This document shows, piece after piece, positions 7,727 through 15,599 of a DNA stretch of 64,000 nt (its first letter is position 1; every line of letters begins with the position of its first letter). The stretch is from Tersicoccus mangrovi (GTDB taxonomy: Bacteria; Actinomycetota; Actinomycetes; Actinomycetales; Micrococcaceae). The translations under genes were made by a program, and so were the position numbers. The notes below the pieces were generated by a model. The model saw only the letters and a program-made list of their open reading frames with translations. It had not been told where the DNA came from and did no database searches. Where the stretch lies: contig NZ_JBAJMW010000002.1 in the NCBI RefSeq assembly GCF_036881825.1, positions 124,001-188,000 of the forward strand, written 5' to 3'.

Positions 7727-8881
7727 ATGACCGCACCGGACCCCGCCTGGTCCGCACGCTTCCACGACGTCCTCTCCGGCGCCGCCCTCGCTCGCGGCGC
7801 GATCGACACCGCGTACCAGCCCATCGTCGACGTCGCCCGCGGCACCGTCGTCGGCTACGAGGCCCTCGCGCGTTTCCCTGGCTTCGACGAGCGCAATCCC
7901 GAGCGCTGGTTCGGTACCGCCCGCGACCACGGCTGTGCCGCGGAGCTGGAAGCCACCGCGCTGCGCTGCGCGCTCCGCCACCGCCGAGCCCTGCCGTCCA
8001 ACTGCTTCCTGACCATCAACGTCTCCCCCGACCTGCTCGGGTCCGAGCCCATCCGCGCGGTCTGGCGGGAGCAGGGCGACATGAGCGGCATCGTCGTCGA
8101 GCTGACCGAACAGGCCCCGATCGACTCCTACGCCGACCTCGACACGGACCTCGACCAGCTGCGCGGCGCCGGCGCGCTGATCGCCATCGACGACGCCGGC
8201 TCCGGGTACGCCGGCCTCCAGCATCTCGTCCGGCTCCGGCCGTCACTGATCAAGATCGACCGCGGGCTCATCCAGGACGTCGACATCGACGAGACCAAGC
8301 GCGCTCTGGTGGAGATGATGGGCACCTTCGCCAGCCGGATCGACGCCTGGGTGCTCGCCGAGGGCATCGAGCGCGCCGAGGAACTCTCGACTCTGGTCGA
8401 CCTCGGCGTGCCCCTCGCTCAGGGGTACCACCTGGGCCGGCCCGGTCCGCCGTGGGCCCCGATCGAGCAGGCCACCGCCCTGCACCTGGCTTCGAGCGCC
8501 CATCCGCACTTGATGTCCGAGCGCGAGCTCGACGAGGGCCACCGCACCGTGCGGGGTTGCCTCGAGGTCGCGCCGACCGTCCTGGACATCACCGAAGCCC
8601 CCACAGTGTTCGCCGAGGGATCGCACCTGAACGCCGTCGTGCTCATCGACGACCTCGACCGGCCGGTCTCGGTCCTCGAGTCCACGTCCGACCTGTTCGC
8701 CGCGACCGCCGGCATGCGAGTCAACGTGCACACCCCCTTGACCGAGGCGCTCGAGCGCGCGGTCACCCGGCCCGGGTCGCAGCGGTTCGAACCCCTGATG
8801 GTCACCGATGCGGCCGGCCGCTACCTCGGCGTCGCGCGCCTCGAGCGGATGATCACCGCGGTCACCAAACTGGCGGTCTGA
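7727..8881 (+). CDS. EAL domain c-di-GMP phosphodiesterase with C-terminal CBS-like region
   Basis: The 384-residue protein carries a full EAL domain over about residues 25-245: E45 in YEALARF, INVSPDLL, VELTEQ, AIDDAGSGYAGL, SLIKIDR, AEGIE and AQGYHLGRP. All metal-binding and general-base positions appear present, so it should hydrolyse c-di-GMP. There is no GGDEF, sensor or membrane segment in front. The last 110 residues (LMVTDAAGRYLGVARLERMI) resemble a degenerate CBS domain that could bind a nucleotide. The upstream extension of the frame beyond 7727 is low-complexity and lacks a ribosome site. Confidence 0.85.
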   Translation: MTAPDPAWSARFHDVLSGAALARGAIDTAYQPIVDVARGTVVGYEALARFPGFDERNPERWFGTARDHGCAAELEATALRCALRHRRALPSNCFLTINVSPDLLGSEPIRAVWREQGDMSGIVVELTEQAPIDSYADLDTDLDQLRGAGALIAIDDAGSGYAGLQHLVRLRPSLIKIDRGLIQDVDIDETKRALVEMMGTFASRIDAWVLAEGIERAEELSTLVDLGVPLAQGYHLGRPGPPWAPIEQATALHLASSAHPHLMSERELDEGHRTVRGCLEVAPTVLDITEAPTVFAEGSHLNAVVLIDDLDRPVSVLESTSDLFAATAGMRVNVHTPLTEALERAVTRPGSQRFEPLMVTDAAGRYLGVARLERMITAVTKLAV

Positions 8882-8886
8882 CGACC

Positions 8887-9261
8887 TCAGTCCCGTCCGC
8901 GCAAGCGCTCCATCTCGCGGCGGTCCTTCTTGGTCGGCCGCCCCGCGCCGCGGTCCCGGACCGGCACCTGCGGGACGACGACGCGCGGGCGCGCCGGGGT
9001 GTGGTCGAGGTAGCACTGCTGGGCGACCGGGGCGCCGACGCGCTTGGCGATCAGCCGGGTGACCTCGAGGATCCGGTCGAACCCCTCCTGCCGCACGCGG
9101 ACGGTGGTCCCGGGCACGACGGTCTGCGCCGCCTTCGCCGGGTTGCCGTCGATCCGCACATGGCCGGCGCGGCAGGCCGCCGTCGCGGCGGATCGCGTCT
9201 TGTAGAGGCGCACCGCCCACAACCAGGCGTCGACGCGGACGGAGCCGGCGGGTTCAGGCAC
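8887..9261 (-). CDS. S4-domain RNA-binding protein (Hsp15/HslR-like)
   Basis: A 124-residue protein starting with the S4 domain VRVDAWLWAVRLYKTRSAA ... CRAGHVRIDGNPAKAAQTV, as in Hsp15, followed by a basic C-terminal tail (RPTKKDRREMERLRGRD). Hsp15 recycles stalled 50S subunits carrying nascent chains, and actinobacterial homologues are assumed to bind rRNA. It is convergent with the EAL gene with only five bases between stops. Confidence 0.85.
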   Translation of the reverse strand: MPEPAGSVRVDAWLWAVRLYKTRSAATAACRAGHVRIDGNPAKAAQTVVPGTTVRVRQEGFDRILEVTRLIAKRVGAPVAQQCYLDHTPARPRVVVPQVPVRDRGAGRPTKKDRREMERLRGRD

Positions 9262-9279
9262 GGGTCTCGACGGGTACGG

Positions 9280-9495
9280 TCACGCGGTGCGGTGGCGCTG
9301 GGCGCTCAAGGCGATACGGTCGGCGTTGACCAGCATGCGGGCCCGCGCCTCGGTGCTCACGACGTGGGTCTTGCCGGACGAGAGCATGGAGACGACGAAC
9401 TTGCCGCCCTCACTGGTGTAGCCGCGCGGGCGCGCCGACCGCGGGGCAGGCGCCTCGGAGCTGACGTGGCGCCCGGCGTGTTGCTCGGATGTCAT
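9280..9495 (-). CDS. Small basic hypothetical protein
   Basis: A 71-residue protein with a disordered Ser/Arg/Pro-rich first half and a more ordered second half (GGKFVVSMLSSGKTHVVSTE ... RMLVNADRIALSAQRHR). Its codon usage and strong upstream GAGGAGG-type site (CCTGAGGAGGTTCTG on the minus strand) support expression. I do not recognise a family. It lies 18 bases upstream of the S4-domain gene on the same strand and may be co-transcribed with it. Confidence 0.55.
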   Translation of the reverse strand: MTSEQHAGRHVSSEAPAPRSARPRGYTSEGGKFVVSMLSSGKTHVVSTEARARMLVNADRIALSAQRHRTA

Positions 9496-9672
9496 CAGAA
9501 CCTCCTCAGGGTCGCTGGTCCCATTGTGTCACTCCAGCCGTCGTTGCCGCCTCGGCCTCGGCGACGAGGGCGGCCGATTCCACGGCCGCGGACACGGTGT
9601 CGGCCCGCCGCCGTCGCGCCGAGGCCCGGGAGTCTGGCGAGCGCGTCCCGCACCGCTCCCATCGAGGCGGAG

Positions 9673-9728
9673 GCGGTGTGTCAGAGGCGGCGTGTCGGAG
9701 GCGGTATGCCAGAGGCGGCGTGTCAGAA
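9673..9728. repeat. Four imperfect 14-bp tandem repeats at the HNH gene 3' end
   Basis: Units are GCGGTGTGTCAGAG, GCGGCGTGTCGGAG, GCGGTATGCCAGAG and GCGGCGTGTCAGAA, in perfect tandem register. The last unit supplies the TGA stop (9725-9723) of the DUF222/HNH gene on the minus strand, so repeat-number changes could alter that end. Confidence 0.85.
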
Positions 9729-11402
9729 GGGTGGCGGGTCGTCGGGTTCGGTCGGGTATCGCCGGCCTGCCGGCGACGTCCAGACAAGGCGAGCCACCGA
9801 GTCGGGGGCGGCGCCGGGTGGCACGCTGACCGTGTCGACCGACCACCCGGAGTGGTGCTTGAGGACGTGGTGCTTGCGGCACAGGTGCGCCAGATTGCCC
9901 GGTTCGCTCCTGCCGCCGTCGACCCACGCGGTGACGTGGTCGATGTCGCAGCGGGCGGCCGAGCTGCCGCATCCGGGGAAGCGGCAGGTGCCGTCGCGGA
10001 CGGCGAGCGCCCGGCGGAGTGCCGCGGGGATCCGGTACTGGGCACCGTTGGTCACCAGCACCGGGATAGCCCGCCCACCGTCGGCGAAGGATCGGACGGA
10101 CGTCGCGTCGTGACCGGCCGTGACGCCGAGCAGGAACAAGGTCGCTGCGGTCGCGAGATTCCGGGCGTCGGCGGCCGCGATCGGGCCGAAAGCACCAAGG
10201 TGTGCCGGATCGTCGCCGCCGAGAAGGGTCTCGGCCGAGACCGTCAGCAGGATCTGAGGCACCGGGTCGTCCGCGGCGTCGCGGTGGAAGCCAGCCGCGC
10301 CTCGACGACGGTCCCCTGCGCGCTCAGCCGCGCCTCCGGCGGTGACGTGTCCCGGATCGTCCGGAGTCAGACCGCTGAGCAGATCAGCCAGGACGTCGGC
10401 GCGCAACTGCGTGACGGTCCGCGGCGCCTGTCGCTTGTCGCGTGCCCGACCGACATCGGCGTCGTCACTCCACGACGCGCCGAACGACGACGAGTGGACG
10501 GTCTCCCTGGAACGCTCCGCCTCCCGCAGACTCCGGGCGATCGACGACAGCCGTCCGTCGATGGTGAACGCCACCGCGGCCGGAAGCAGCGCCGTCAACC
10601 GCGCCATCCCGTCCTGGTCAGGTGAGATGCGCACGAACCGCTCCGCGCGGGCGGCGCATTCCCGTTCCTCGAAGGTGGACGGGTGGCAGCGTTCCTTCAC
10701 CTGGCGCGCACGGACCCCGAGGCGAGCCGGCGTCATTCCGCAGGCGGCGGCCTCGAGCAAGACAGCTTCAGTGACATCGATGGCCGACCGGAGACGGTCT
10801 TTCGCCGCTTCGTCCGTGACGGCCGGGAGTGCACCGACGTAGTCGGCGGTCTCCTGGGCGATCAGCTGGGCCGCACGGGCGGTGATGCTTCCGCCGCTCA
10901 AGGCCGCTGCCGTCCGCGTCAGGTGCTCGGCCAGCAGCTCGGCCTCGTCGAGCAGTCCGTGAGCCGCCGATTCACTGACGTGGAGCGCGCAGGCGATCTC
11001 GGCGATCGCGCTGCGCTCCCCCACCGCCAGCCGCGCGACTCGTGACAGCCCCGGCGCGACGTCGTCGTCGAACGCGCGCTGCGGATGAGCGTCGATCCAC
11101 TCCGCGTGGGAACGTTGCGCCGCATGATCGGTCTCACGGGCGAGCCGGTACTTCGTCGACGCGACCCACGACTCGAGCCGCCGCACGTCCTCCAGCGCGC
11201 TCACGCCGGCATCGAGATCCGAGCCGACGGTGATGGTGGACAGTCGCCCCACCAGTTCCGTCGCTGACACCGGAGCGTCGGGCTCGCGCGGCATGGAGGA
11301 CACCGCGCCGACCTCGATGAGGTCGAGACCGGGCAGCGGATGATTGACGAACGGCGGTCGGGCCGTGCTGCTGGACGGGCGAGCGTCCGTGGGTGCCTCC
11401 AT
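9723..11402 (-). CDS. DUF222 / HNH endonuclease domain protein
   Basis: This 559-residue protein has the common actinobacterial architecture of a long helical DUF222 region followed by a C-terminal HNH motif (CRFPGCGSSAARCDIDHVTA, then HLCRKHHVLKHH). Such proteins are present in many copies in actinomycete genomes and may act as mobile or DNA-processing nucleases; none is assigned a clear role. The start is ATG 11402, preceded by GAGTGAGG. The frame stays open much further upstream but there it runs antisense through the RNase Z gene. Tandem repeats overlap its stop codon. Confidence 0.85.
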   Translation of the reverse strand: MEAPTDARPSSSTARPPFVNHPLPGLDLIEVGAVSSMPREPDAPVSATELVGRLSTITVGSDLDAGVSALEDVRRLESWVASTKYRLARETDHAAQRSHAEWIDAHPQRAFDDDVAPGLSRVARLAVGERSAIAEIACALHVSESAAHGLLDEAELLAEHLTRTAAALSGGSITARAAQLIAQETADYVGALPAVTDEAAKDRLRSAIDVTEAVLLEAAACGMTPARLGVRARQVKERCHPSTFEERECAARAERFVRISPDQDGMARLTALLPAAVAFTIDGRLSSIARSLREAERSRETVHSSSFGASWSDDADVGRARDKRQAPRTVTQLRADVLADLLSGLTPDDPGHVTAGGAAERAGDRRRGAAGFHRDAADDPVPQILLTVSAETLLGGDDPAHLGAFGPIAAADARNLATAATLFLLGVTAGHDATSVRSFADGGRAIPVLVTNGAQYRIPAALRRALAVRDGTCRFPGCGSSAARCDIDHVTAWVDGGRSEPGNLAHLCRKHHVLKHHSGWSVDTVSVPPGAAPDSVARLVWTSPAGRRYPTEPDDPPPF

Positions 11403-11525
11403 GACCTCACTCAACCAGCCGACACCGACAGAACTCACGTGCGCCGGCAGCTGTGGACAGCTCAGCACTGTGGAGGGAGAACGTCGCGCGCCACGACGCC
11501 GAGAAGCCCGTGCCACACTCGACCC

Positions 11526-12416
11526 ATGCGTGAGCTCGTCGTCCTCGGTACCGCGTCCCAGGTGCCCACGCGCGAGCGCAACCACAACGGGTACCTGCTG
11601 CGGTGGGACGGGGAGGGACTCCTGTTCGACCCGGGCGAGGGCACGCAGCGGCAGATGATCCGGGCCGGCGTCTCGGCCAGCCAGGTCACCCGCATCTGCC
11701 TGACCCATGTGCATGGCGACCACTGCTACGGCCTGCCGGGGGTGCTGTCCCGGATGGCGCTCGACGGCGTTGCCCACCCGGTCCACGTGCACTACCCGGC
11801 CTCGGGTGAACCGGTGGTCGGGGCACTCGTGGCCCTCGCGACGCCCGGCATCGACCTCCACCTGCACCCGCACGGCAGCGCCGGCGAGATCGCCGATGGG
11901 CTGTCCATCCGGCCGCTGGACCACCGGATCGAGGCGTACGGCTACCGGCTGGTCGAGCCGGACGGCCGCACGCTTCTGCCGGAGCGGCTGGCGGCCGCGG
12001 GCATCGGCGGGCCCGCCGCCGGGCGGCTGCAGCGGGCCGGCGTCGTCGACGGCGTCCGGCTGGAGGACGTCAGCGTGCCGCGTCGCGGCCAGCGGTTCGC
12101 GTTCGTCATGGACACGGCACCCTGCGACGGCGCCGACGAACTGGCGGAGGCCGCGGACGTCCTGGTCGCCGAGTCGACGTTCGCCGACGACGACGCCGAG
12201 CTGGCGGCCCAGTACCAGCACCTCACCGCGGGGCAGGCAGGAGCGCTGGCGGGTCGGGCCGGTGCCGCCACCCTCGTGCTCACCCACTTCTCATCCCGGT
12301 ACCCGAACGTCACTCCCTTGGCCGCGCAGGCCCGGGCGCAGGCTCCGCACACGACCGTCGCCGCCGCGAACGACCTCGACCGGGTCGGCTTTCCCAGTCG
12401 GCGCCCGGGCGGGTGA
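11526..12416 (+). CDS. rnz: Ribonuclease Z family metallo-hydrolase
   Basis: A 296-residue MBL-fold protein. It starts LVVLGTASQVPTRERNHNGY, with the ribonuclease Z FDPGEGTQRQ box near residues 35-43 and the zinc motif LTHVHGDHCYG at 60-69. Further metal ligands lie in VMDTAP, AESTF and the late LTHFSSRY. RNase Z removes 3' trailers from tRNA precursors. Length and motif order match the bacterial short form. It diverges from the HNH gene, with about 120 bases between starts. Confidence 0.88.
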   Translation: MRELVVLGTASQVPTRERNHNGYLLRWDGEGLLFDPGEGTQRQMIRAGVSASQVTRICLTHVHGDHCYGLPGVLSRMALDGVAHPVHVHYPASGEPVVGALVALATPGIDLHLHPHGSAGEIADGLSIRPLDHRIEAYGYRLVEPDGRTLLPERLAAAGIGGPAAGRLQRAGVVDGVRLEDVSVPRRGQRFAFVMDTAPCDGADELAEAADVLVAESTFADDDAELAAQYQHLTAGQAGALAGRAGAATLVLTHFSSRYPNVTPLAAQARAQAPHTTVAAANDLDRVGFPSRRPGG

Positions 12417-12448
12417 CGCGGGCAAATCCGTCCGCGCGATCTGCAGGC

Positions 12449-12480
12449 GTGACCGCAGGTAGCACCACTGCTACCGTCAC
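12449..12480. promoter_or_regulatory. Inverted repeat before the antitoxin gene (probable autoregulatory operator)
   Basis: GGTAGC (12458-12463) and GCTACC (12470-12475) form perfect arms round ACCACT. They are flanked by an outer GTGAC/GTCAC pair. It ends four bases before the antitoxin ATG, where Phd/VapB proteins normally repress their own operon. Confidence 0.5.
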
Positions 12481-12483
12481 CGC

Positions 12484-12726
12484 ATGGGAGTCATTCCGCA
12501 GGAGGAACTCCGCAACCACATCGATGACGTACTCCGCCGCGTCGAGGCCGGCGAGGTCCTGACGGTGACCGTCTCCGGCCGCCCGGTCGCCGAGTTGCAT
12601 CCCACGTCACGACGCCGTTGGGTCAGTGGCGCTCCCCTGGCACGAGTCTGGCATGGGCCCGCTCCCCGCGGCTTCGAAGCCGACCTCGATCACCTCGGTG
12701 CTGATCGCCGGGGACGCGCCGGGTGA
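12484..12726 (+). CDS. Phd/VapB-type antitoxin
   Basis: An 80-residue protein that opens MGVIPQEELRNHIDDVLRRVEAGEVLTV and continues VSGRPVAELHPTSRRRW, the standard DNA-binding half of prevent-host-death antitoxins. The last residues (ADLDHLGADRRGRAG) appear to run into what was the start of the toxin gene. Its DNA-binding part looks intact. It would normally neutralise a PIN-domain VapC ribonuclease, but the toxin next door is broken, so this is an orphan or decaying antitoxin. Confidence 0.75.
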   Translation: MGVIPQEELRNHIDDVLRRVEAGEVLTVTVSGRPVAELHPTSRRRWVSGAPLARVWHGPAPRGFEADLDHLGADRRGRAG

Positions 12727-13057
12727 CGTGGAGGCCGCGATCAGCGTCGTGTCCCTCACCGAGCTTCACTTCGGCGTGGTAGCCACCGACGTCGACGAAC
12801 GAGCCCGTCGCACTGATCGGCTCGCCGCCGTCGAGGCCGCTTTCGACCCGATCCCAGTCATGCCCGAGGTAGCGCGAGCGTGGGGGCGGCTGGCTGCTGC
12901 TGTACAGCAGCGAGGCGGTCAGCCGCGACGACGCCAGATCGACCTCGCCATCGCTGCAACCGCCGCCGTCGAAGGCGTCCCCCTACTGACGCACAACCTC
13001 GCCGATTTCCAGATCGTCGGCGACCTGGTCGACGTGCGTGGGCCGACGGTAGGGTGA
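12689..13057 (+). pseudogene. VapC PIN-domain toxin, 5' end destroyed
   Basis: From 12692 the frame reads TSVLIAGD ... SVVSLTELHFGV ... RQIDLAIAATA ... HNLADFQIVGD, the PIN-domain sequence of VapC from its second residue onward. The first catalytic aspartate and the start codon are missing from this frame. They appear in the antitoxin frame instead, because GAT at 12688-12690 is followed by one extra C; removing that C would restore DTSVLIA. The later acidic residues remain. An ATG at 12626 opens this frame but gives an unrelated leader. I call the toxin inactive. Confidence 0.65.
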
Positions 13058-13084
13058 CCGAGCCGCGCGACTCGGCAACCCGCA

Positions 13085-13267
13085 GTGACAGCCGATCGGA
13101 CGAGCACCGTGTTCTCGGTGTGCCACGCCACCAAGGTCGCCTGCTCCGGAAACGCAACGGACCAGCCGCCGGTCTCCGACCACGTGCGGCGGGACTCGGA
13201 GAACGCGATGATCAAGCAGCGGCTGAAGAATCCCGACGACGAGCTGGAGCTGGTGATCGTCAAGGAA
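13085..13267 (+). pseudogene. Fragment of type I restriction endonuclease HsdR
   Basis: The frame reads VFSVCHATKVACSGNATDQP then PVSDHVRRDSENAMIKQRLK and NPDDELELVIVKE. This resembles the stretch of HsdR helicase domain 2 that normally runs into DMMLTGFDSP (motif V). The match stops abruptly after VIVKE and nothing upstream or downstream continues the gene. It is an isolated relic of a type I restriction-modification locus. The assignment rests on recall of the family sequence, with no search behind it. Confidence 0.6.
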
Positions 13268-13328
13268 ACTTCAGCGAACCGGAGCAACCTCGCCCAGCCG
13301 GGCATTAGGTTATACCCGACGCGTGCGA

Positions 13329-14534
13329 TCAAACACGCGCCAATCTCCGGAGAAGTTTCGAATACTCCAGGATGAAGTAATCAGGTTCTCGTGCCGCCGA
13401 GTAGAAGTGCTCAGAATCCACACCATGCTCTTGGTCCAATTCAAGCTCTTGCCGAATGCGTTTCACTATGGCCTTGGGGACTTCGCGCCCATCGCCGGTG
13501 TTCGTGAAGTAGGCTTGCAACCGCCTAGACCGGGACAATCTAAGAATTCCTCGACGTTCGACGACGAACCGCGAGATTTCGAGCTTATCGCCGCGGTGTT
13601 GGGCGATGTCGCAGCCACGGTTCTTCAGGAGCTTCGACAGTTCTCGCCAGGTTACTGATCTTTCCTCTTTGCTAACTGATCGTGACTTCCGGACTATCCA
13701 GTCTGTGATCTCCGAGGTCTCCCGATCCGATATCTGATCGTAGACGAAGCCTGACGGCAACAGCTGGTGAGACGCGACTCTCAGCATCCATTTGAACAGT
13801 TCGTCTTCGTTGGATTCAAGCACGAAGTTATTACGATCTAGGAAAACTAGGAGCGCCACTAGAGCGGTTCTCTTGTTCCCGTTGTGGAATGGGTGGTTTT
13901 GGACTAACGAGTGCAGGAGTGCCGCACCTGCGGACTGGACGGTCGCATACTTGTATTGACCTCCAAGACTCGTGGCTGGCCTTGAAACGGCGCTTTCCAG
14001 AAGCTGGTCACTTCGTACACCCGGGGGGCTTATCGGGTCTTCCGCTTCCGCAAAGTCACGTTCAAGCTCCTTATGTATTCCTCGAATTTCCTCGGCAGTC
14101 AGGAGTCGACTCTCCCTACACGTTCCCTTTGCCGTCCATTCAAACGGAGTAGCAACTGGTCGCGACTCGCCCTTGAGGATCTCGCGCCGCTGCTCCAGCT
14201 TGCGGGCGCCGTCGTGATCCGAAGACTGTAGATAGGAGTTCAGGCGTCTGATGGAGCCTTTCGGCATGCTGATGGTTCCCGATTTCAGGGTGAAGCCTAG
14301 TTGCCCCAAGAGCTCTGTTAGTTCGTGGCGCTCAATCCCATATTCGTTCAGCCAGTACGAAACTCTCCTTTGCTGCGGACCGGGAACGCCGAGCGCACGT
14401 TGAGCCGCATGAATATCTCGCGCGTCTACTACAGACGCTGGCGACTCGACGTAATCAACGCCTTCACCCCATAGCGCCACTAGAGCCTGTTCAATGTCAA
14501 CCTTCGCCCTAGATGCCAACGACGCGACCGTCAC
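13329..14534 (-). CDS. Fic/Doc (death-on-curing) family toxin with N-terminal helical domain
   Basis: The 401-residue product has a Fic core with the active-site motif HPFHNGNKRT beginning at H214. This is the form used for AMP or phosphate transfer to target proteins. About 130 N-terminal residues (VASLASRAKVDIEQALVALW) look like a helix-turn-helix or IF2-N-like module, and 150 residues follow the core. No inhibitory SxxxE(G/N) helix or separate antitoxin is evident beside it. GTG at 14534 with GAGGG upstream is preferred; TTG at 14558 is also open. GC content is clearly lower than the surrounding genes, suggesting acquisition. Confidence 0.8.
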   Translation of the reverse strand: MTVASLASRAKVDIEQALVALWGEGVDYVESPASVVDARDIHAAQRALGVPGPQQRRVSYWLNEYGIERHELTELLGQLGFTLKSGTISMPKGSIRRLNSYLQSSDHDGARKLEQRREILKGESRPVATPFEWTAKGTCRESRLLTAEEIRGIHKELERDFAEAEDPISPPGVRSDQLLESAVSRPATSLGGQYKYATVQSAGAALLHSLVQNHPFHNGNKRTALVALLVFLDRNNFVLESNEDELFKWMLRVASHQLLPSGFVYDQISDRETSEITDWIVRKSRSVSKEERSVTWRELSKLLKNRGCDIAQHRGDKLEISRFVVERRGILRLSRSRRLQAYFTNTGDGREVPKAIVKRIRQELELDQEHGVDSEHFYSAAREPDYFILEYSKLLRRLARV

Positions 14535-14579
14535 CGGACCCTCGCCACGATCCCCCAATTCTCATTTAGGACGCGAGCC

Positions 14580-15554
14580 TCAGAAGTCCCAGTCCTCGTC
14601 CTCCGTCGCCACGGCCTTGCCGATGACGTAGGACGAGCCGGAGCCCGAGAAGAAGTCGTGGTTCTCGTCCGCGTTCGGGGAGAGAGCCGAGAGGATCGCC
14701 GGGTTCACGTCCGTGACCGTGGACGGGAACATCGCCTCGTAGCCCAGGTTCATCAGCGCCTTGTTGGCGTTGTAGTGCAGGAACTTCTTGACGTCCTCGG
14801 AGAGGCCCACCCCGTCGTACAGGGCGTGCGTGTACTGCACCTCGTTCTCGTACAGCTCGAACAGCAGCTCGAACGCGTAGTCCTTGATCTCGGCCCGCTT
14901 TTCCGGGGAGACCACCTCGAGCCCGCGCTGGAACTTGTAGCCGATGTAGTAGCCGTGCACGGCCTCGTCACGGATGATCAGCCGGATCATGTCGGCGGTG
15001 TTCGTCAGCTTCGCCCGGCTCGACCAGTACATCGGCAGGTAGAAGCCCGAGTAGAACAGAAACGACTCCAGCAGGGTCGAGGCCACCTTGCGCTTGAGCG
15101 GCTCGTCGCCCTGGTAGTAGTTCATGACGATCTGCGCCTTGCGCTGCAGGAACTCGTTCTCCGTGGACCAGCGGAACGCCTCGTCGATGTCCTTCGTCGA
15201 GCACAGCGTCGAGAAGATCGACGAGTAGCTCTTCGCGTGCACCGACTCCATGAACGCGATGTTGGTGTACACCGCCTCCTCGTGCGGGGTGATCGCGTCC
15301 GGGATCAGCGACACCGCGCCCACGGTGCCCTGGATGGTGTCCAGCAGCGTCAGGCCCGTGAAGACCCGCATGGTCAGCTGCTGCTCCTCCGCGGTGAGGG
15401 TGTGCCACGACTGGATGTCGTTGGACACCGGCACCTTCTCGGGCAGCCAGAAGTTGTTGACCAGCCGGTTCCACACCTCAACGTCCTTGTCGTCCTGGAT
15501 GCGGTTCCAGTTGATCGCCTGGACGTGGTCGACCAGCTTGAGGTTCTCAACCAT
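14580..15554 (-). CDS. nrdF: Class Ib ribonucleotide reductase beta subunit NrdF
   Basis: The 324-residue small subunit starts LVDHVQAINWNRIQDDKD and keeps the metal ligands in LLDTIQG, EEAVYTNIAFMESVHAKSY, TLLESFLFYSGF and IIRDEAVHGYYIG. It ends in the acidic EDEDWDF tail that docks with NrdE. It generates the tyrosyl radical used by NrdE to make deoxynucleotides aerobically. It is the last gene of the nrdHIEF operon, 45 bases after nrdE. Confidence 0.97.
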   Translation of the reverse strand: MVENLKLVDHVQAINWNRIQDDKDVEVWNRLVNNFWLPEKVPVSNDIQSWHTLTAEEQQLTMRVFTGLTLLDTIQGTVGAVSLIPDAITPHEEAVYTNIAFMESVHAKSYSSIFSTLCSTKDIDEAFRWSTENEFLQRKAQIVMNYYQGDEPLKRKVASTLLESFLFYSGFYLPMYWSSRAKLTNTADMIRLIIRDEAVHGYYIGYKFQRGLEVVSPEKRAEIKDYAFELLFELYENEVQYTHALYDGVGLSEDVKKFLHYNANKALMNLGYEAMFPSTVTDVNPAILSALSPNADENHDFFSGSGSSYVIGKAVATEDEDWDF

Positions 15555-15599
15555 GGGAGTGCTCTTTTCTGCAGAAGGAGGGAGTGGGGAGAAAGCGCG

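Noticed and set aside
9673..9728. Possible CRISPR-like array (also at 22497-22568)
   Set aside because: Units are 14-18 bases in direct tandem without spacers, and no cas genes are present.
11403..12287. Open extension of the DUF222/HNH reading frame to 12287
   Set aside because: It runs antisense through the whole RNase Z gene, whose motifs are intact; the ATG at 11402 has a ribosome site.
12626..13057. Intact VapC starting at ATG 12626
   Set aside because: The leader before TSVLIA is unrelated to PIN domains and the first catalytic Asp is missing.
14535..14558. TTG start for the Fic gene
   Set aside because: The GTG at 14534 has a better ribosome site; the extra eight residues add no recognisable sequence. 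Not fully excluded.
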